Source: Natronorubrum halophilum (GTDB lineage Archaea > Halobacteriota > Halobacteria > Halobacteriales > Natrialbaceae). From it: a stretch of DNA of 64,000 bases. The notes under the pieces are model-generated. The model saw nothing but the letters and a program-made list of their open reading frames with translations. It was not told the origin of the DNA and searched no databases. Within the stretch, counting starts at the first letter, position 1. Every line of letters begins with the position of its first letter. The stretch lies in assembly GCF_003670115.1 (NCBI RefSeq), contig NZ_QQTY01000005.1:186001-250000 (forward strand). The letters run 5' to 3'. The position numbers were made by a program, and so were the translations under genes. Below, in pieces: positions 1 through 10,178 of the stretch.

Positions 1-1
1 A

Positions 2-625
2 AAGTGGCGCACCGACTTCGATATCTCGCAGACGGATCTCGCCGTGGAGCTAGAGATTTCGTCGTCGGTGATCTCCGATTACGAGAGCGGACGACGGGAG
101 AGCCCCGGTATCGGCGTCGTCCGTCGGCTCGTGACGGGACTCCTTTCGATCGACGAACGACGGGGCGGCGACCGAATCCGACAATACGGTCGAGTGCTCT
201 CGGCCGGGTTCGACAGCGACGTCGTCTACGACCTTCGGGAGTACGCGAGTTCGATTCCGCTCGAGCAACTCCACCGCGAGTTCGACGCGACCGAGATCGC
301 CGGGAGCACCACCGAACTCATCAGCGGCCACACGGTCATCGACAGTATCGAGGCGATCACTCGCCTCTCGAGCGAGGAGTTCTTCCGGCTGTACGGACAG
401 AGCACGAACCGCGTCCTCGTCTTCACCAACGTCACTCGCGGCGAGGGCGTCGGGATCGCGCTCCGCGTCCTCAATCCGACGCCGAACGCCGTGATCCTCC
501 ACGGGCTCGAGGAAGACGAACTGTGGGAACACGCGGCGGAACTCGCACGCATCGATAGTTATTCGCTCGCGGTCACGTCAGCACCGCTCGAGGACGTCCT
601 CGACTATCTCGGATCGCTCGAGTGA
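2..625 (+). CDS. XRE-type helix-turn-helix regulator, 5' end missing
   Basis: The frame is open from base 2, so the true start lies left of the window. The first visible residues (SQTDLAVELEISSSVISDYE) are the second half of a Cro/C1-type helix-turn-helix, including the recognition-helix pattern SSSVISDYESGRR. A C-terminal domain of about 150 residues follows, with no catalytic motif that I recognise. N-terminal XRE domains joined to a conserved C-terminal part are typical of archaeal regulators of about 200 residues. The target is unknown. A 58-residue membrane protein starts 24 nt downstream and may be co-transcribed. The DNA-binding role is secure from the fold; the C-terminal function is not. 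Confidence 0.85.
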   Translation, partial: KWRTDFDISQTDLAVELEISSSVISDYESGRRESPGIGVVRRLVTGLLSIDERRGGDRIRQYGRVLSAGFDSDVVYDLREYASSIPLEQLHREFDATEIAGSTTELISGHTVIDSIEAITRLSSEEFFRLYGQSTNRVLVFTNVTRGEGVGIALRVLNPTPNAVILHGLEEDELWEHAAELARIDSYSLAVTSAPLEDVLDYLGSLE

Positions 626-649
626 CACGGGACGGAGGGACGACGGCAA

Positions 650-826
650 ATGCTCGATAGAACGGAACGGGCGACGGTCGCGCTAACGACGGTCTACGTT
701 CTCACGCTTGCGATTACGGTTTGTCTCGGGAACCCGGCGGTGTGGGTCGCTTGGGGTGCCCTCATGGTTCTTCTCTCGGGAAGCGCACTCCTGCTGGCGA
801 ACCGGGAGCGGGTCTCGGATCGGTAG
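650..826 (+). CDS. Small two-helix membrane protein, 58 aa
   Basis: The ATG at 650 opens a 58-residue frame ending with TAG at 824-826. After a short charged N-terminus (MLDRTERAT) there are two hydrophobic stretches, around residues 9-25 and 31-50, separated by a GNP turn, then a charged tail (NRERVSDR). It lies 24 nt after the regulator on the same strand, and the gcvH gene converges on it from the right. The positive-outside-helix pattern and genome-typical codon use suggest it is real. Its function cannot be told from the sequence. Confidence 0.6.
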   Translation: MLDRTERATVALTTVYVLTLAITVCLGNPAVWVAWGALMVLLSGSALLLANRERVSDR

Positions 827-887
827 CGACGGAGTCGCCGCTCCACAACGGTGCGCTCGAGCGAGAACGGTGAACGGTTCGGACCGC

Positions 888-1271
888 TCAGGCGATCTGG
901 TCTTCGTACTCCTCGGCGCTCAACAGGGCCTCGAGTTCGCTCGTGTCGTCGGCCGCGATCTCGAGCATCCAGCCCTCGCCGAAGGGCTCCTGGTTGACGA
1001 GTTCGGGGGCGTCGAACAGCGCCTCGTTGACCGCTGTGACCTCGCCGCTGACGGGCGCGTAGAGGTCGGAAACGGCCTTGATCGATTCGATAACGCCGAA
1101 CTCCTCCGATCGGGTGACCGCATCGCCCTCTCCGGGGAGTTCGACGAAGACCACGTCGCCGAGTTCGTCCTGCGCGAAGTCGGAGATACCGACCCGCACG
1201 GTGCCGTCGTTCTCGAGCGCCCACTCGTGTGATTCCTGGTACCGTCTGTCGTCGGGAATGTCGAAGCTCAT
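888..1271 (-). CDS. gcvH: Glycine cleavage system H protein
   Basis: This 127-residue lipoyl carrier shuttles the aminomethyl group from the P protein to the T protein in the glycine cleavage complex. The lipoyl-lysine motif is visible ([15 protein letters not shown], Lys65), as is the family N-terminus with SHEWA near residue 15. The length is normal for bacterial and archaeal H proteins. Its ATG overlaps the gcvT stop codon by one base (TAATG), so the two are translationally coupled. The P-protein genes are not adjacent: a divergent small membrane gene lies downstream. Identification is secure. Confidence 0.97.
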   Translation of the reverse strand: MSFDIPDDRRYQESHEWALENDGTVRVGISDFAQDELGDVVFVELPGEGDAVTRSEEFGVIESIKAVSDLYAPVSGEVTAVNEALFDAPELVNQEPFGEGWMLEIAADDTSELEALLSAEEYEDQIA

Positions 1272-2368
1272 TATACTGTATCGATGAAGGGTGTCGTTTC
1301 AACTCTTGCCTTTTTGGACTGCCCGCGGACGATGATCTGGAGCGTCGTCCCCGGCTCCGCGTACTCGATCGGGACGTAGCCGAGTCCGATCGGCTTCTCG
1401 AGGGAGGGACTCATCGTGCCGCTGGTCACGGTGCCGACGACTCGGCTATCCGTGTTCGTGATGTCGTATCCGTGTCGCGGGATGCCGCGGTCGATCAACT
1501 GGAAGCCGACCAGTTCCTCCTCGATCCCCGCCTCGTTCACTCGCTCGAGGGCATCCCGGCCGACGAACTCGGTCTCGAGGTCGACGGTGAAGCCGATTCC
1601 GGCCTCGTAGGGCGTTCGCGGATCGGACTCGTGGTCGAAGTCCTGGCCGGCGAGCAGGAAGCCGGCCTCGATTCGCAGCGTGTCCCGCGCGCCGAGCCCG
1701 CAGGGCTGGCACTCAAACAGCGACCAGATGCGTTCGGCCTCCGGCCACGGTACGATCAGTTCGAAACCGTCCTCGCCGGTGTACCCCGTCCGAGCGGTCC
1801 AGCAGGTCACGTCGTCGATGGTCGCGTCTCGGGCTTCGAACCGGTCCAGTTCGTCGACGGGTTCGTCGGCGAGGGTCGCGACGAGTTCGGCCGCCTTCGG
1901 CCCCTGCACCGCGAACATGGCGTACTCGTCGGTCCGGTTGTCGACGGTGGCCTCGAGGTCCCACTCGTTCCGGTAGCCGATCCACCGCTCGTGGGTGGCC
2001 TCGTCGGTCCCGGCGTTCGGGACGAAGAGGTAGGTCGGATCGCCTCCGTCGGCCGGAAGTCGGTACACGACGGTGTCGTCGATGATGTTTCCCTCCTCGT
2101 CGGTGATTGCGGCGTACTGGGAGTCGCCGACCTCGAGTCGGCTGACGTCGTTCGAGGTGAGCCGCTGCATGAGTTCGGTCGCGTCCACCCCGGTGACGTG
2201 GATCTGTCCCATGTGAGAGACGTCGAAGATGCCGACGTCTTCGCGGACGGCGGCGTGTTCCGTCTGGATCGAATCGAACTCAACGGGCATATCCCAACCG
2301 CCGAACTCCGTAAACTTCGCTCCGCGATCGTCGTGAATCCCACGTAACGGCGGCGTCTGAAGCGGCAT
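1271..2368 (-). CDS. gcvT: Glycine cleavage system T protein (aminomethyltransferase)
   Basis: This 365-residue enzyme transfers the methylene group from the H-protein lipoyl arm to tetrahydrofolate, releasing ammonia. The N-terminus ([20 protein letters not shown]), the region [12 protein letters not shown] and the glycine-rich C-terminal motif of the folate-binding GCV_T family are all present, and the length fits. It is the first gene of gcvT-gcvH. An AT-rich TATA-like element about 25 nt upstream of the start codon suggests a leaderless transcript beginning at this ATG. Archaea with folate-based C1 metabolism, including haloarchaea, use this enzyme. Secure. Confidence 0.96.
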   Translation of the reverse strand: MPLQTPPLRGIHDDRGAKFTEFGGWDMPVEFDSIQTEHAAVREDVGIFDVSHMGQIHVTGVDATELMQRLTSNDVSRLEVGDSQYAAITDEEGNIIDDTVVYRLPADGGDPTYLFVPNAGTDEATHERWIGYRNEWDLEATVDNRTDEYAMFAVQGPKAAELVATLADEPVDELDRFEARDATIDDVTCWTARTGYTGEDGFELIVPWPEAERIWSLFECQPCGLGARDTLRIEAGFLLAGQDFDHESDPRTPYEAGIGFTVDLETEFVGRDALERVNEAGIEEELVGFQLIDRGIPRHGYDITNTDSRVVGTVTSGTMSPSLEKPIGLGYVPIEYAEPGTTLQIIVRGQSKKARVETTPFIDTV

Positions 2369-2540
2369 ACTCGGGTGGACACGCCCGAAATAGTAATGTC
2401 TTTTCGTCGGTCTGCCACGCCACGGTACGGCCCGGCCGATTCGAGACCGCTCACCGTCGCTCGAGCGAGCAAACGCGAAGAAGTTCGATCTGTACTTCCG
2501 TCTTGGGACGCGACGAGGGAGCGGTAGCGCGGGGAGGGGA

Positions 2541-4205
2541 TCAGCTACCGAGTTCTTCGATGGTCAGGGTGTAGGAACCGCTGCCGCTGTACTGGTCGAC
2601 GAGGATGCCGAACTCCTCGCCGCCGGAGAGGTCGACGGCGATCTCTTCGTCGGCCCCCCAGTTGTACGATCGTTCGTCGTAATCCGTCGTCGTCGGCGTT
2701 CGGCCGTCGAGGGTCAGGTAGAGATCGAACGTCGCGTTCGACGGGCCGTCGAGGGTGACGGTGGCGCTACAGGGGTTTGCGGTCTCGAGCGCGTAGCTGT
2801 AGGCGTCGCTCGGATTACCCGTCGTGCCGCCGCTGAGTTCGCCCTCCGCAGTCGTGGTGTTGACCTCGTCACCGCAGTCGCCGGGCTCCGGATCGGGGTC
2901 CGGATCGGTGCTTGACCCCGGTTCGGTAGCGACTGCGTTGTGAGCGTCGACCCGCCCGTGACCCTGTTCGTTCGAAGCCAGGCCGACGTCGACCGCCGTT
3001 TCGTGGAGGTGTGAGCGCAACTCGTCGTTCGAGAGCGAGGGCCACGCCGACAGCGTGAGGCCGGCGACGCCGGCGACGACCGGCGAGGCCATCGACGTTC
3101 CGGAAAACGTGTCGTAATCGTCCCAGTTGATCGACGAGAGGACGTTGCCGCCGGGGGCGGCCAGTTCGATCTCCGGACCGACGTTCGAGAAGGCCGACAG
3201 CGTCTCGCCCTGGTCGAGCGACGAAACGGCCACGACGCTGTCGTAGGCGGCCGGATACGAGACGCTGCCGCCGTAGTCGTTGCCGGCCGCCGCGATGACC
3301 AGCGATCCCTGCGAGTGGGCGTACGAACAGGCGTCCTCCAGCAGTTGCGTGTAACCGCCGCCACCGAGCGACATGTTGATAACGTCCGCGCCCTGGTCGG
3401 CCGACCACTGAACCGCGTCGGCGATGCCCGAGAGCGAACCGCCGTCGCTGCCGAGCGCTCGAGCCGATAGCATCGAACAGTTCGAGATTCCGGCGTGCCC
3501 CTCTCCGTTGTCGGTGCCGCCGCCTGCGATACCGGCGACGTGCGTGCCGTGGTTTTCGCCGGCGCTCGGCGGGTACGGATCGTCGTCGCTATCGACGAAG
3601 TCGTGCCCGTGATTCGAGACGCTGCCGTCCATGTTTGCCGCGAGGTTGGGGTGGTCGTACTGGACTCCCTGATCGACGATCGAGATCGTGACGTCCGGAT
3701 CGCCGAGGGTCGTGTCCCAGGCACCCTCGCAGTTGACCTGCTGCGGTGCGTACTGGCTCCCGAAGCTCGGGTCGTTTGGCGTGTAGTTCACGCCCACGTC
3801 GCTTTCGGTCGCGGCGTCGCCGTCGTCCGTCTCGAGTCCTTTCGCCTCGAGCGCGTGGAAGGTGACGTTCTCCTCGGCGTACTCGACGTCGTCGGCCTGA
3901 AGGACGTTCTGCTTGAAGTTCTCCGTGGCCCGCCCCGCGGCGTCCTCGGGGAACTTCACCGCAGCGTAGCCGAGCGTCTCGTTCGTGTGGACGATCCGTG
4001 CGTTGCTCGGAATGTGCGACTTGACCGTCGCTTCGGCGCTCGAGACCGAGGCACCGGCGCCGACGATAATCTCGTTCTTTCTCGGGCCGGGTTCACGGCC
4101 GGGTGTCGCTGACGTGACGCCGCTGATTCCAAACAGCGCACCGAACGCGCCAACCGCTTTCAGAACCGATCGCCGATCGAAGTTCGGATCATTATTACCT
4201 ACCAT
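2541..4205 (-). CDS. Tat-exported subtilisin-family serine protease (halolysin type) with PPC domain
   Basis: Extracellular serine protease of family S8, 554 aa. The N-terminus has a twin-arginine signal ([10 protein letters not shown], residues 10-19) followed by a hydrophobic stretch. Residues about 45-125 form the I9-type propeptide. The catalytic triad reads Asp178 (SIVDQGV), His219 (NHGTHVAG) and Ser371 (GTSMASP), with oxyanion Asn309. An Asp/Pro linker (residues 432-441) leads to a C-terminal pre-peptidase (PPC-like) domain. I place the start at 4205 rather than at the in-frame ATG 17 codons upstream, because the twin-arginine motif then sits near the N-terminus and a TATA-like element (4233-4239) lies about 30 nt upstream. 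Protease function is secure; the substrate is unknown. Confidence 0.95.
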   Translation of the reverse strand: MVGNNDPNFDRRSVLKAVGAFGALFGISGVTSATPGREPGPRKNEIIVGAGASVSSAEATVKSHIPSNARIVHTNETLGYAAVKFPEDAAGRATENFKQNVLQADDVEYAEENVTFHALEAKGLETDDGDAATESDVGVNYTPNDPSFGSQYAPQQVNCEGAWDTTLGDPDVTISIVDQGVQYDHPNLAANMDGSVSNHGHDFVDSDDDPYPPSAGENHGTHVAGIAGGGTDNGEGHAGISNCSMLSARALGSDGGSLSGIADAVQWSADQGADVINMSLGGGGYTQLLEDACSYAHSQGSLVIAAAGNDYGGSVSYPAAYDSVVAVSSLDQGETLSAFSNVGPEIELAAPGGNVLSSINWDDYDTFSGTSMASPVVAGVAGLTLSAWPSLSNDELRSHLHETAVDVGLASNEQGHGRVDAHNAVATEPGSSTDPDPDPEPGDCGDEVNTTTAEGELSGGTTGNPSDAYSYALETANPCSATVTLDGPSNATFDLYLTLDGRTPTTTDYDERSYNWGADEEIAVDLSGGEEFGILVDQYSGSGSYTLTIEELGS

Positions 4206-4613
4206 GATCTGCAGGTAACAATACGATATAGATATTAAATTCTTGTTAAACTTCACGAAACATAATAGGTTTCTGGTATGATAAAATCAGATTCCGTGAT
4301 AGAGACAGATGTGCCGTGGCATATGCTATCATTGTCTCCCTGAGAGTGTGTCTCTATCAAGAAAATAAACGGAAATCGCGTTTCTTTTCTATAATCCAGA
4401 CGCAGCTTGAAATAACGAACGTACCACTGTATCGGTGTGTGAGAATCAGCCGGTATTCCGGATACCAAGACTGACCAACGCGATCCGGCGGGACGATTCG
4501 AGTGTGAACGATTCAGTTCGCGCAGAGAATACCCGAACGCAACCGCACCCGTCCCGCTCGCAGTACGGTGTCGTTTCGCCACACCTATCTCGCGGCCGCA
4601 GAAACGACCGTGC
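4206..4613. other. AT-rich intergenic region between divergent protease and NYN genes
   Basis: This 408-bp stretch is markedly AT-rich from about 4210 to 4440, unlike the surrounding DNA. It holds the protease promoter near 4233-4239 on the minus strand and presumably the promoter of the rightward gene at 4614. A minus-strand frame spans much of it but has no coding character. No convincing gene is seen. Confidence 0.6.
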
Positions 4614-5084
4614 ATGTTCGACCGCGTTCGCGCCCGTCTCGCCCGTCTCGCCGGTCCTGAACCCGACGCCGAGCCAACAGTGGGCCTGTTCGTCGACGGG
4701 CCGAACGTGCTCCGAGACGAGTTCGACGTCGACCTCGATGACCTCCGCGATGCCGCACGCGACCTCGGCCGCGTCGGCGTTATCCGCCTCTATCTCGACG
4801 AACACGCCACGCCCGGACTCATTCAGGCCGCCGAAGCGCGCGGTTTCGAGGTGATCATCACCAGCGGCGACGTCGACGTCAAACTCGGCGTCGATGCGAC
4901 CGCGCTCGCGAGCGACGGGACGATCGACCGCCTCGCGATCGTCTCCCGAGATACCGATTTCAAACCCGTCCTCGAGTACGCGGGCACCGTCGGCGTCGAA
5001 ACGATCGCGATCGCACCGGGCGAGCACGGTCGCTCGGACGCCCTGCAGAACGCGGCCGACGAAGCGGTCACGCTCGATTCCTGA
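4614..5084 (+). CDS. NYN-domain (PIN-like) protein, TIGR00288-type
   Basis: Predicted small nuclease of the NYN/PIN-like fold, 156 aa. The acidic catalytic positions expected for the fold are visible: FVDGPN near residue 27, SGDVDVKL near residue 80 and SRDTDFKPVL near residue 110. These match the LabA/DUF88 pattern. Members are thought to act on RNA, but the substrate of this archaeal group is not established. It is a stand-alone gene, divergent from the protease and followed by a histidine kinase 122 nt later. The fold assignment is firm; the activity is inferred. Confidence 0.88.
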   Translation: MFDRVRARLARLAGPEPDAEPTVGLFVDGPNVLRDEFDVDLDDLRDAARDLGRVGVIRLYLDEHATPGLIQAAEARGFEVIITSGDVDVKLGVDATALASDGTIDRLAIVSRDTDFKPVLEYAGTVGVETIAIAPGEHGRSDALQNAADEAVTLDS

Positions 5085-5206
5085 CGACCGCTTCTACCCA
5101 CCGCAGTCTCCCGATCGGAAACGTACCCGCGTTAACCAGCATCTCGCCCGTTGCTCCCGAAGAAGTAACGAAGTGTTCATAGTTGCTGCTCCGGTAATCG
5201 GTCTTC

Positions 5207-6691
5207 ATGTGTTCTTTCGGCCACGACGAGCAAACCGACGATAGTGTGCGGGCAGACGATCGGAACGGTTCGCTCGGATTGGAAAGCGGTCTCGAAGCAC
5301 TGCGCTCGAGCGCCGAGTTTCGTGGCCCCGTCGAGTCGCTCGGTGATCACGACCCAAACGAACACCTCGCGGTGATCTACGAGAGCCAAGCGGAACAGTT
5401 CGCGGCCGTCGTTCCGTTCATGCGGCAGGGACTCGAGCGCGGTGAGTGCTGTCTGTACGTCGCCGACGAACGCTCGGAGGGCGAGTTGATCGAGGCGATG
5501 GAACGAGGCGGGGTCGACGCCCGTGCAGCCCTCGAGTCCGGCGCGCTCTCCGTTCACACGATCCAGGACACCTATCTCAGGACCGGTACGTTCGATCCCG
5601 ACGAGATGCTCGAGTACTACGCGGAGGCCATCGAAGCGGCGACGGCGGAGTACGAGGGACTGCGAGTCAGTGCCGAGACGACGTGGATCTTAGAAGAGGG
5701 GACGAACCTCGAGAAATTCATGGAGTACGAGAGCCGGGTGAACGACCTCTTCTACGGCGAGGACTGCATCGCGTTGTGTCAGTACGACCGTGACGTGATT
5801 CCGGCCGACCTGCTCTGCGATATCGTTCGAACCCATCCTCATCTCATCTACGACGAGACGGTCTGTCACAACTTCTACTACACACCACCCGAGGAGTTCT
5901 TCGGCGACGACCAGCCGGATCGGGAGGTCGATCGGATGCTGGGAACGCTCCACGACAGAACGACGGCGAAAGTCGAACGCAACGAGATGATCGACGCGCT
6001 CGAGGAGTCGAACGAACAGCTCCAGCGATTCGCCTACATCGCCTCTCACGACCTGCAGGAACCGCTTCGGATGGTCTCGACCTATCTCCAACTCCTCGAG
6101 CGCAACTATTGGGACGACCTCGACGAGGAGGCACGGGAGTACATAGACTTCGCCGTCGGTGGGGCCGATCGCATGCGCGAGATGATCGACGGGCTGCTCG
6201 AATTTTCTCGGATAGAGACGGACGAGACGACGTTTGAACCGGTCGACTGCGCGGACGTGGTCGACACCGTCGTAACCGACTATCAGGTACAGATCGAGGA
6301 GAGCCGAGCGACGATACACTGGGGTTCGCTACCGACGGTTCGCGGTGACCGCAGACAACTCGAGCAGCTCTTTTCGAACCTCGTCGGCAACGCGATCAAG
6401 TATCGCGGCGACGAGCCGCCGCGGATCGAAATCGATGCGGCCGAGCGCAGGGGCCACTGGGTGCTCTCGGTTTCGGACAACGGGATCGGGATCGACCCGG
6501 AGTACACCGACGAAATATTCGATATCTTCAACCGACTCCACGCCGAGGAAGCGTATTCCGGCACGGGAATCGGGCTCGCACTGTGTCGGAAGATCGCCGC
6601 GAACCACGACGGCGGGATTCGTGTCGACTCCGAACTCGGCGAGGGGACGACGTTCTCGGTGACGCTGCCGGCCGCACGAAACGCCGACTGA
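5207..6691 (+). CDS. MEDS-domain sensor histidine kinase
   Basis: Predicted soluble two-component sensor, 494 aa. Residues about 45-215 form a MEDS (DcmR-type) sensory domain with the characteristic NEHLAVIYES start and a Cys-Cys pair at 81-82. A short coiled segment leads to a HisKA domain with phosphoacceptor His281 (ASHDLQEPLRM). The HATPase domain follows, with an N box (NLVGNAIKYRGDE), a G1 box (DNGIGID) and a G2 box (GTGIGLAL). No transmembrane segment or receiver domain is present, and no response regulator is adjacent. This is the common haloarchaeal orphan-kinase arrangement. The signal sensed is unknown. Confidence 0.93.
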   Translation: MCSFGHDEQTDDSVRADDRNGSLGLESGLEALRSSAEFRGPVESLGDHDPNEHLAVIYESQAEQFAAVVPFMRQGLERGECCLYVADERSEGELIEAMERGGVDARAALESGALSVHTIQDTYLRTGTFDPDEMLEYYAEAIEAATAEYEGLRVSAETTWILEEGTNLEKFMEYESRVNDLFYGEDCIALCQYDRDVIPADLLCDIVRTHPHLIYDETVCHNFYYTPPEEFFGDDQPDREVDRMLGTLHDRTTAKVERNEMIDALEESNEQLQRFAYIASHDLQEPLRMVSTYLQLLERNYWDDLDEEAREYIDFAVGGADRMREMIDGLLEFSRIETDETTFEPVDCADVVDTVVTDYQVQIEESRATIHWGSLPTVRGDRRQLEQLFSNLVGNAIKYRGDEPPRIEIDAAERRGHWVLSVSDNGIGIDPEYTDEIFDIFNRLHAEEAYSGTGIGLALCRKIAANHDGGIRVDSELGEGTTFSVTLPAARNAD

Positions 6692-6758
6692 GAGCCGTCA
6701 CCCGACTCTCGAGCGCGAAGTCGGAGATTTTTCCCGCGCGGCGAGCCTATCGGCGGAC

Positions 6759-7610
6759 ATGAGCATCGACGAGACGCCGGTCCTCGACAACCACCTCCAC
6801 CTCGACCCGGACAATCACCGCGGCATCGACGCCGTCCGCGATTTTGCGCACCTGGGCGGGACGCACCTGCTCGTGGTGAACAAACCCTCCTGGCATCTCG
6901 GCGTCGAGGTCGAGACCGGCGACGACTTCCGATACGGCTTCGATCGCACCGTCGAAATCGTCTCGGAGGCCTCGAGCGAACTCGAGGGGCGGGCCTGGCC
7001 CGTGCTGGGAGTTCATCCGGGATTGATCTCGCGGCTCGTCGACGATCGCGGCTTCAGTCCCGACGAGGCGCGCGACCTGATGCGCGCGGGGATCGACGTC
7101 GCGGCCGAGTACGTCGAATCGGGGGACGCACTGGCGTTGAAATCCGGCCGTCCCCATTACGAGGTCGACGAGGACGTCTGGGACGCCTCGAACGCGGTCA
7201 TGCGTCGAGCCTTCGAGCGCGCCGACGACCTCGAGTGCGCCGTCCAACTCCACGCCGAGGCCAGCGAGGACATGACCGAGGTGACCGACTGGGCGGCGGA
7301 CGCCGGGCTTCCCGCCCACAGGGTCGTCAAGCACTACGCGAGCGGCCGACTCGAGGGACCGATCCCCAGCGTGATGAGCGAGAAAGACCGCCTCGAGACG
7401 GCCGCCGAGCGGGGCGCGCCGTTCCTGATGGAAACCGACTACATCGACGACCCGGATCGACCCGGCGCCGTGTTGGGACCCAAGACGGTTCCGCGGCGAG
7501 TCGCGTGGCTCCTCGAGAACGGTCACGAGGATGCAGTCCGGATTGCACACGTCGAAACGCCTAAGCGCGTGTACGGAATCGAGACGGAAGAGACCCTCGA
7601 GCGGGCCTAA
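6759..7610 (+). CDS. TatD-related metal-dependent hydrolase
   Basis: This is a 283-residue TIM-barrel amidohydrolase-like protein. The N-terminal metal-binding motif is DNHLHLD (residues 10-16); further conserved positions include GVHPGL near residue 87, QLHAEA near 165, KHYASG near 190 and METDYIDDP near 225. These correspond to the metal ligands of the TatD family. The archaeal branch has no established substrate; bacterial TatD proteins act as 3'-5' DNA exonucleases. It is followed after 75 nt by a DUF2150 gene on the same strand. Family is secure, substrate unknown. Confidence 0.9.
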   Translation: MSIDETPVLDNHLHLDPDNHRGIDAVRDFAHLGGTHLLVVNKPSWHLGVEVETGDDFRYGFDRTVEIVSEASSELEGRAWPVLGVHPGLISRLVDDRGFSPDEARDLMRAGIDVAAEYVESGDALALKSGRPHYEVDEDVWDASNAVMRRAFERADDLECAVQLHAEASEDMTEVTDWAADAGLPAHRVVKHYASGRLEGPIPSVMSEKDRLETAAERGAPFLMETDYIDDPDRPGAVLGPKTVPRRVAWLLENGHEDAVRIAHVETPKRVYGIETEETLERA

Positions 7611-7685
7611 ATCGGCACCGGCTATTCGGTAGGATCCGCGTACAGGTAGAGAAAGGCATTTCAAGCGGCCGGTGTAGGTGTCTGT

Positions 7686-8264
7686 ATGAGCAATCCCCCG
7701 ACCGAGTTCTACTCGGAGGAACGCTGGCAGAACTGGATCGGCCGCATCAAAGACGAGGAGATCGATCCGGAGGACGAATCGTCGGCGCGACTCCTGTTGA
7801 ACCTGCAGGACGATACGGCGATCGCCATCGCAAAGATCGTCGCCGCCTACGACGACGGGGATCTAGAGCAAGAGGCCGCCCTCGAAGAGATCAACGACGT
7901 TCGCCAGATCGTTCTCAGCGAAGTCGATCTCGAGGACGAAGAGAAACTGATCCTCGTCGACGGCGTCCAGACGAGCCTCGTCTGCGTCTTCTTCGCCGCC
8001 GAGGAGTACATCGCGGGCGGCCCCGCAGAGGATGGAACCGTAAGCGACTACCTCGCCGCCGCCGCCGACGCCGAGGCCGAAGAGGACCTCGATGCCGCAC
8101 TCGGCTACGCCGCGCAAGCGGGGACGCTCATCATCGACGGCGAGGAACTCGATATGTCCATGGCCGAAGACCTCGAGTACGGACTCGTCACGGAGTGGAT
8201 CAACGGTCTCGACAGCCTCCAGAGCGCGATGAGCGATCCGGAAGTCGTCGAAGAAGACGAGTAA
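7686..8264 (+). CDS. DUF2150 family protein
   Basis: This 192-residue, very acidic protein matches the DUF2150 family of haloarchaea from its start (FYSEERWQNWIGRIKDEEID) onward. It is predicted largely alpha-helical and soluble, with Ala/Asp/Glu-rich helices around residues 110-145 and no catalytic motif. It lies 75 nt downstream of the TatD-like gene and may share its transcript. No function has been assigned to the family. The call rests on overall resemblance to the family as I remember it. Confidence 0.85.
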   Translation: MSNPPTEFYSEERWQNWIGRIKDEEIDPEDESSARLLLNLQDDTAIAIAKIVAAYDDGDLEQEAALEEINDVRQIVLSEVDLEDEEKLILVDGVQTSLVCVFFAAEEYIAGGPAEDGTVSDYLAAAADAEAEEDLDAALGYAAQAGTLIIDGEELDMSMAEDLEYGLVTEWINGLDSLQSAMSDPEVVEEDE

Positions 8265-8773
8265 GGGGTCGTCCTCGAGCGGCGGTCGTTCGATCGCATC
8301 GAATACGCGACTCCACTCGACGCACAGATCGCCCGCCACCGGGGACCGGGAACGAGAGATTCGTCGGACGCGGTTCTTCGATCCGTTCGTTTCGAAACGC
8401 ACCTGTTCCGGACGCGAGAGCGACCGCCATCCGACCGGCTACTCGAGTCGGTTGTGAGTGGCTACCAGTTGTGATAGTGGCGATATCATCCGGATTTTGT
8501 CGGCCGAAGATTCGATCCATCCCGTCGCCGGACCGGCCGTATTGTGACCACTCCACACAGGATCGAACGCCACTGTTTCGCCGGTAAATTCCTACTCAGC
8601 GATGAAATACCGCGGTTAGAACGTCTGTCGAGCCTGTTTTCGATATCCACTCGTTGGTAGTCTTACGCGACGCCCACCCTCAAGCGCCGAATCACGCTCT
8701 CGTCTCAGCTTCCGACAGACGTTTCCGGACCCCCAAAGGGTTTAACCGTGGTAATTATATCTCATTACATTGC
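8265..8773. other. Intergenic region, no gene seen
   Basis: This 509-bp stretch lies between the DUF2150 and PP-loop genes. No frame shows haloarchaeal coding character. The right end carries the promoter of the PP-loop gene: an AT-rich element (taattatat, 8752-8760) and a TTTAA element at about 8741, 15-33 nt before the ATG. Nothing else is recognised. Confidence 0.5.
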
Positions 8774-9745
8774 ATGACGGAGAACTTCCCCGAGTACGTC
8801 GACGTCGACTACGAGGATGGTGAAGGCGAAGATCCGGAGGACTACCCGCACGTCCAGGACAAGATCGAGAAGGCGATCGAACTCACCCGCGAGGGCCTCG
8901 AGCAGTACGAGAACCCGGCCGTGATGTGGACCGGCGGCAAGGACTCGACGCTGACGCTTTACTTCATCAAAGAGGTCGCCGACCGCTTCGATCTCGAGGT
9001 GCCGCCGGCGGTCTTCATCGACCACTACCAGCACTTCGACGAGATCCACGACTTCGTCGACCACTGGGCCGACGAGTGGGATCTCGAGGTCATCTACGCG
9101 CGCAACGAGGACATCGGCGAGTACGTCGAGGAGCACGGCCTCGAGCCGGGCGACGACATCGAGATCGCCGAACTTTCCGAGCACAACCAACACCACGTCG
9201 AGAACATCCTCGAGTACGAGGAGGACACCTTCCCGTTCCTGCTCGACACCTACGTCGGCAACCACCTGCTGAAGACGGTCGCGCTCAACGACGCCTTAGA
9301 GGAGTACGACATCGACGGCGTCATAAGCGGCGTCCGCTGGGACGAACAGGAAGCCCGTGCCGACGAGACGTTCTTCTCGCCGCGTCACGACCCCGACATC
9401 TACCCGCCACACGACCGCATCCAACCCATCCTGCAGTTCGAAGAGGCGGCCGTCTGGGAGACCTTCTGGAACTTCGTCGTCCCCGACACGGTCGAGGCGT
9501 ACCCGGACGACGGCTACGTCCCCGAAAGCGACGACGACCTCCCGGAGGGCGTCGAGCAAGCGGACATCCCGATCTCGCCGAAGTACTTCGCCGGCTTCCG
9601 CTCGCTCGGCAGCGAGGTCTCGACGGAGAAATCGGACGAGGACCCCGCCTGGCTACAGGACCTCGAGGGAACGACCGAGCGCGCGGGCCGCGCCCAGGAC
9701 AAGGAGGACCTGATGGAGCGCCTGCGCGACCTCGGCTACATGTAG
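8774..9745 (+). CDS. PP-loop ATPase, phosphoadenosine phosphosulfate reductase family
   Basis: This 323-residue adenine nucleotide alpha-hydrolase-like protein has its PP-loop at WTGGKDSTLTLYF (residues about 51-63), slightly different from the usual SGGKDS. The rest (SGVRWDEQEARADETFFSPR, then HDRIQPILQF) fits the PAPS-reductase/CysH-like branch common in haloarchaea. I chose the ATG at 8774 because the frame upstream is poor coding sequence and an AT-rich promoter lies just before it. Whether it reduces PAPS or performs sulfur transfer or tRNA thiolation is not clear, since no CysH-type Cys pair is evident. Confidence 0.85.
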   Translation: MTENFPEYVDVDYEDGEGEDPEDYPHVQDKIEKAIELTREGLEQYENPAVMWTGGKDSTLTLYFIKEVADRFDLEVPPAVFIDHYQHFDEIHDFVDHWADEWDLEVIYARNEDIGEYVEEHGLEPGDDIEIAELSEHNQHHVENILEYEEDTFPFLLDTYVGNHLLKTVALNDALEEYDIDGVISGVRWDEQEARADETFFSPRHDPDIYPPHDRIQPILQFEEAAVWETFWNFVVPDTVEAYPDDGYVPESDDDLPEGVEQADIPISPKYFAGFRSLGSEVSTEKSDEDPAWLQDLEGTTERAGRAQDKEDLMERLRDLGYM

Positions 9746-9900
9746 GCCGATCGCCATCGACGGTCGCCCGACCAGAGAACCGCCGATTTTCGGTTTCGTT
9801 CGCTCGAAAGCGACGGCGCTGGTCTTGGGGACCGTCCGACGGACCGCGCCGCTGTAGCATACGCTGGCGCGTGTGATCCCGAAAATCGGACCGCGCCGCG

Positions 9901-10095
9901 CTATCGCGCCGCCGCGCGGTACTCGCCGTGTTTGATACCGAGTCCGAGCATCAGGAGACCAAACGCGAGCATCGACGGCGCAACCATCATCAACACGGTG
10001 TTCATGGTCATCATCGGTGCGGCGATCAGGCCGACGACGCCGATCGCGATGACGGCGATGAACGCGGCGGCGGTTGTGGGAAGGTCGAACTCCAT
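9901..10095 (-). CDS. Small two-helix membrane protein, 64 aa
   Basis: The 64-residue product has two hydrophobic segments (about residues 8-27 and 33-53) and ends with the charged tail KHGEYRAAAR. The central turn is Met-rich (PMMTMNTVLMM). Compact proteins of this design ending in KHGEYR recur in haloarchaea, so I regard it as a real conserved gene of unknown function. It lies upstream of, and on the same strand as, nothing obvious: the larger membrane protein at 10179-10949 precedes it by 83 nt and may be co-transcribed. Confidence 0.65.
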   Translation of the reverse strand: MEFDLPTTAAAFIAVIAIGVVGLIAAPMMTMNTVLMMVAPSMLAFGLLMLGLGIKHGEYRAAAR

Positions 10096-10178
10096 ACGCG
10101 ACTCTTTGAAGTCGAGCCCCTAATGCTGTCGGGAATCGGCAGTCGATTCGGAACCGTCGGCCGAAAAACGGAGACGAC

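Noticed and set aside
4253-4615. Open frame on the minus strand across the AT-rich promoter region of the protease
   Set aside because: Basic, Cys-containing product unlike haloarchaeal proteins; it covers the promoter of the protease gene.
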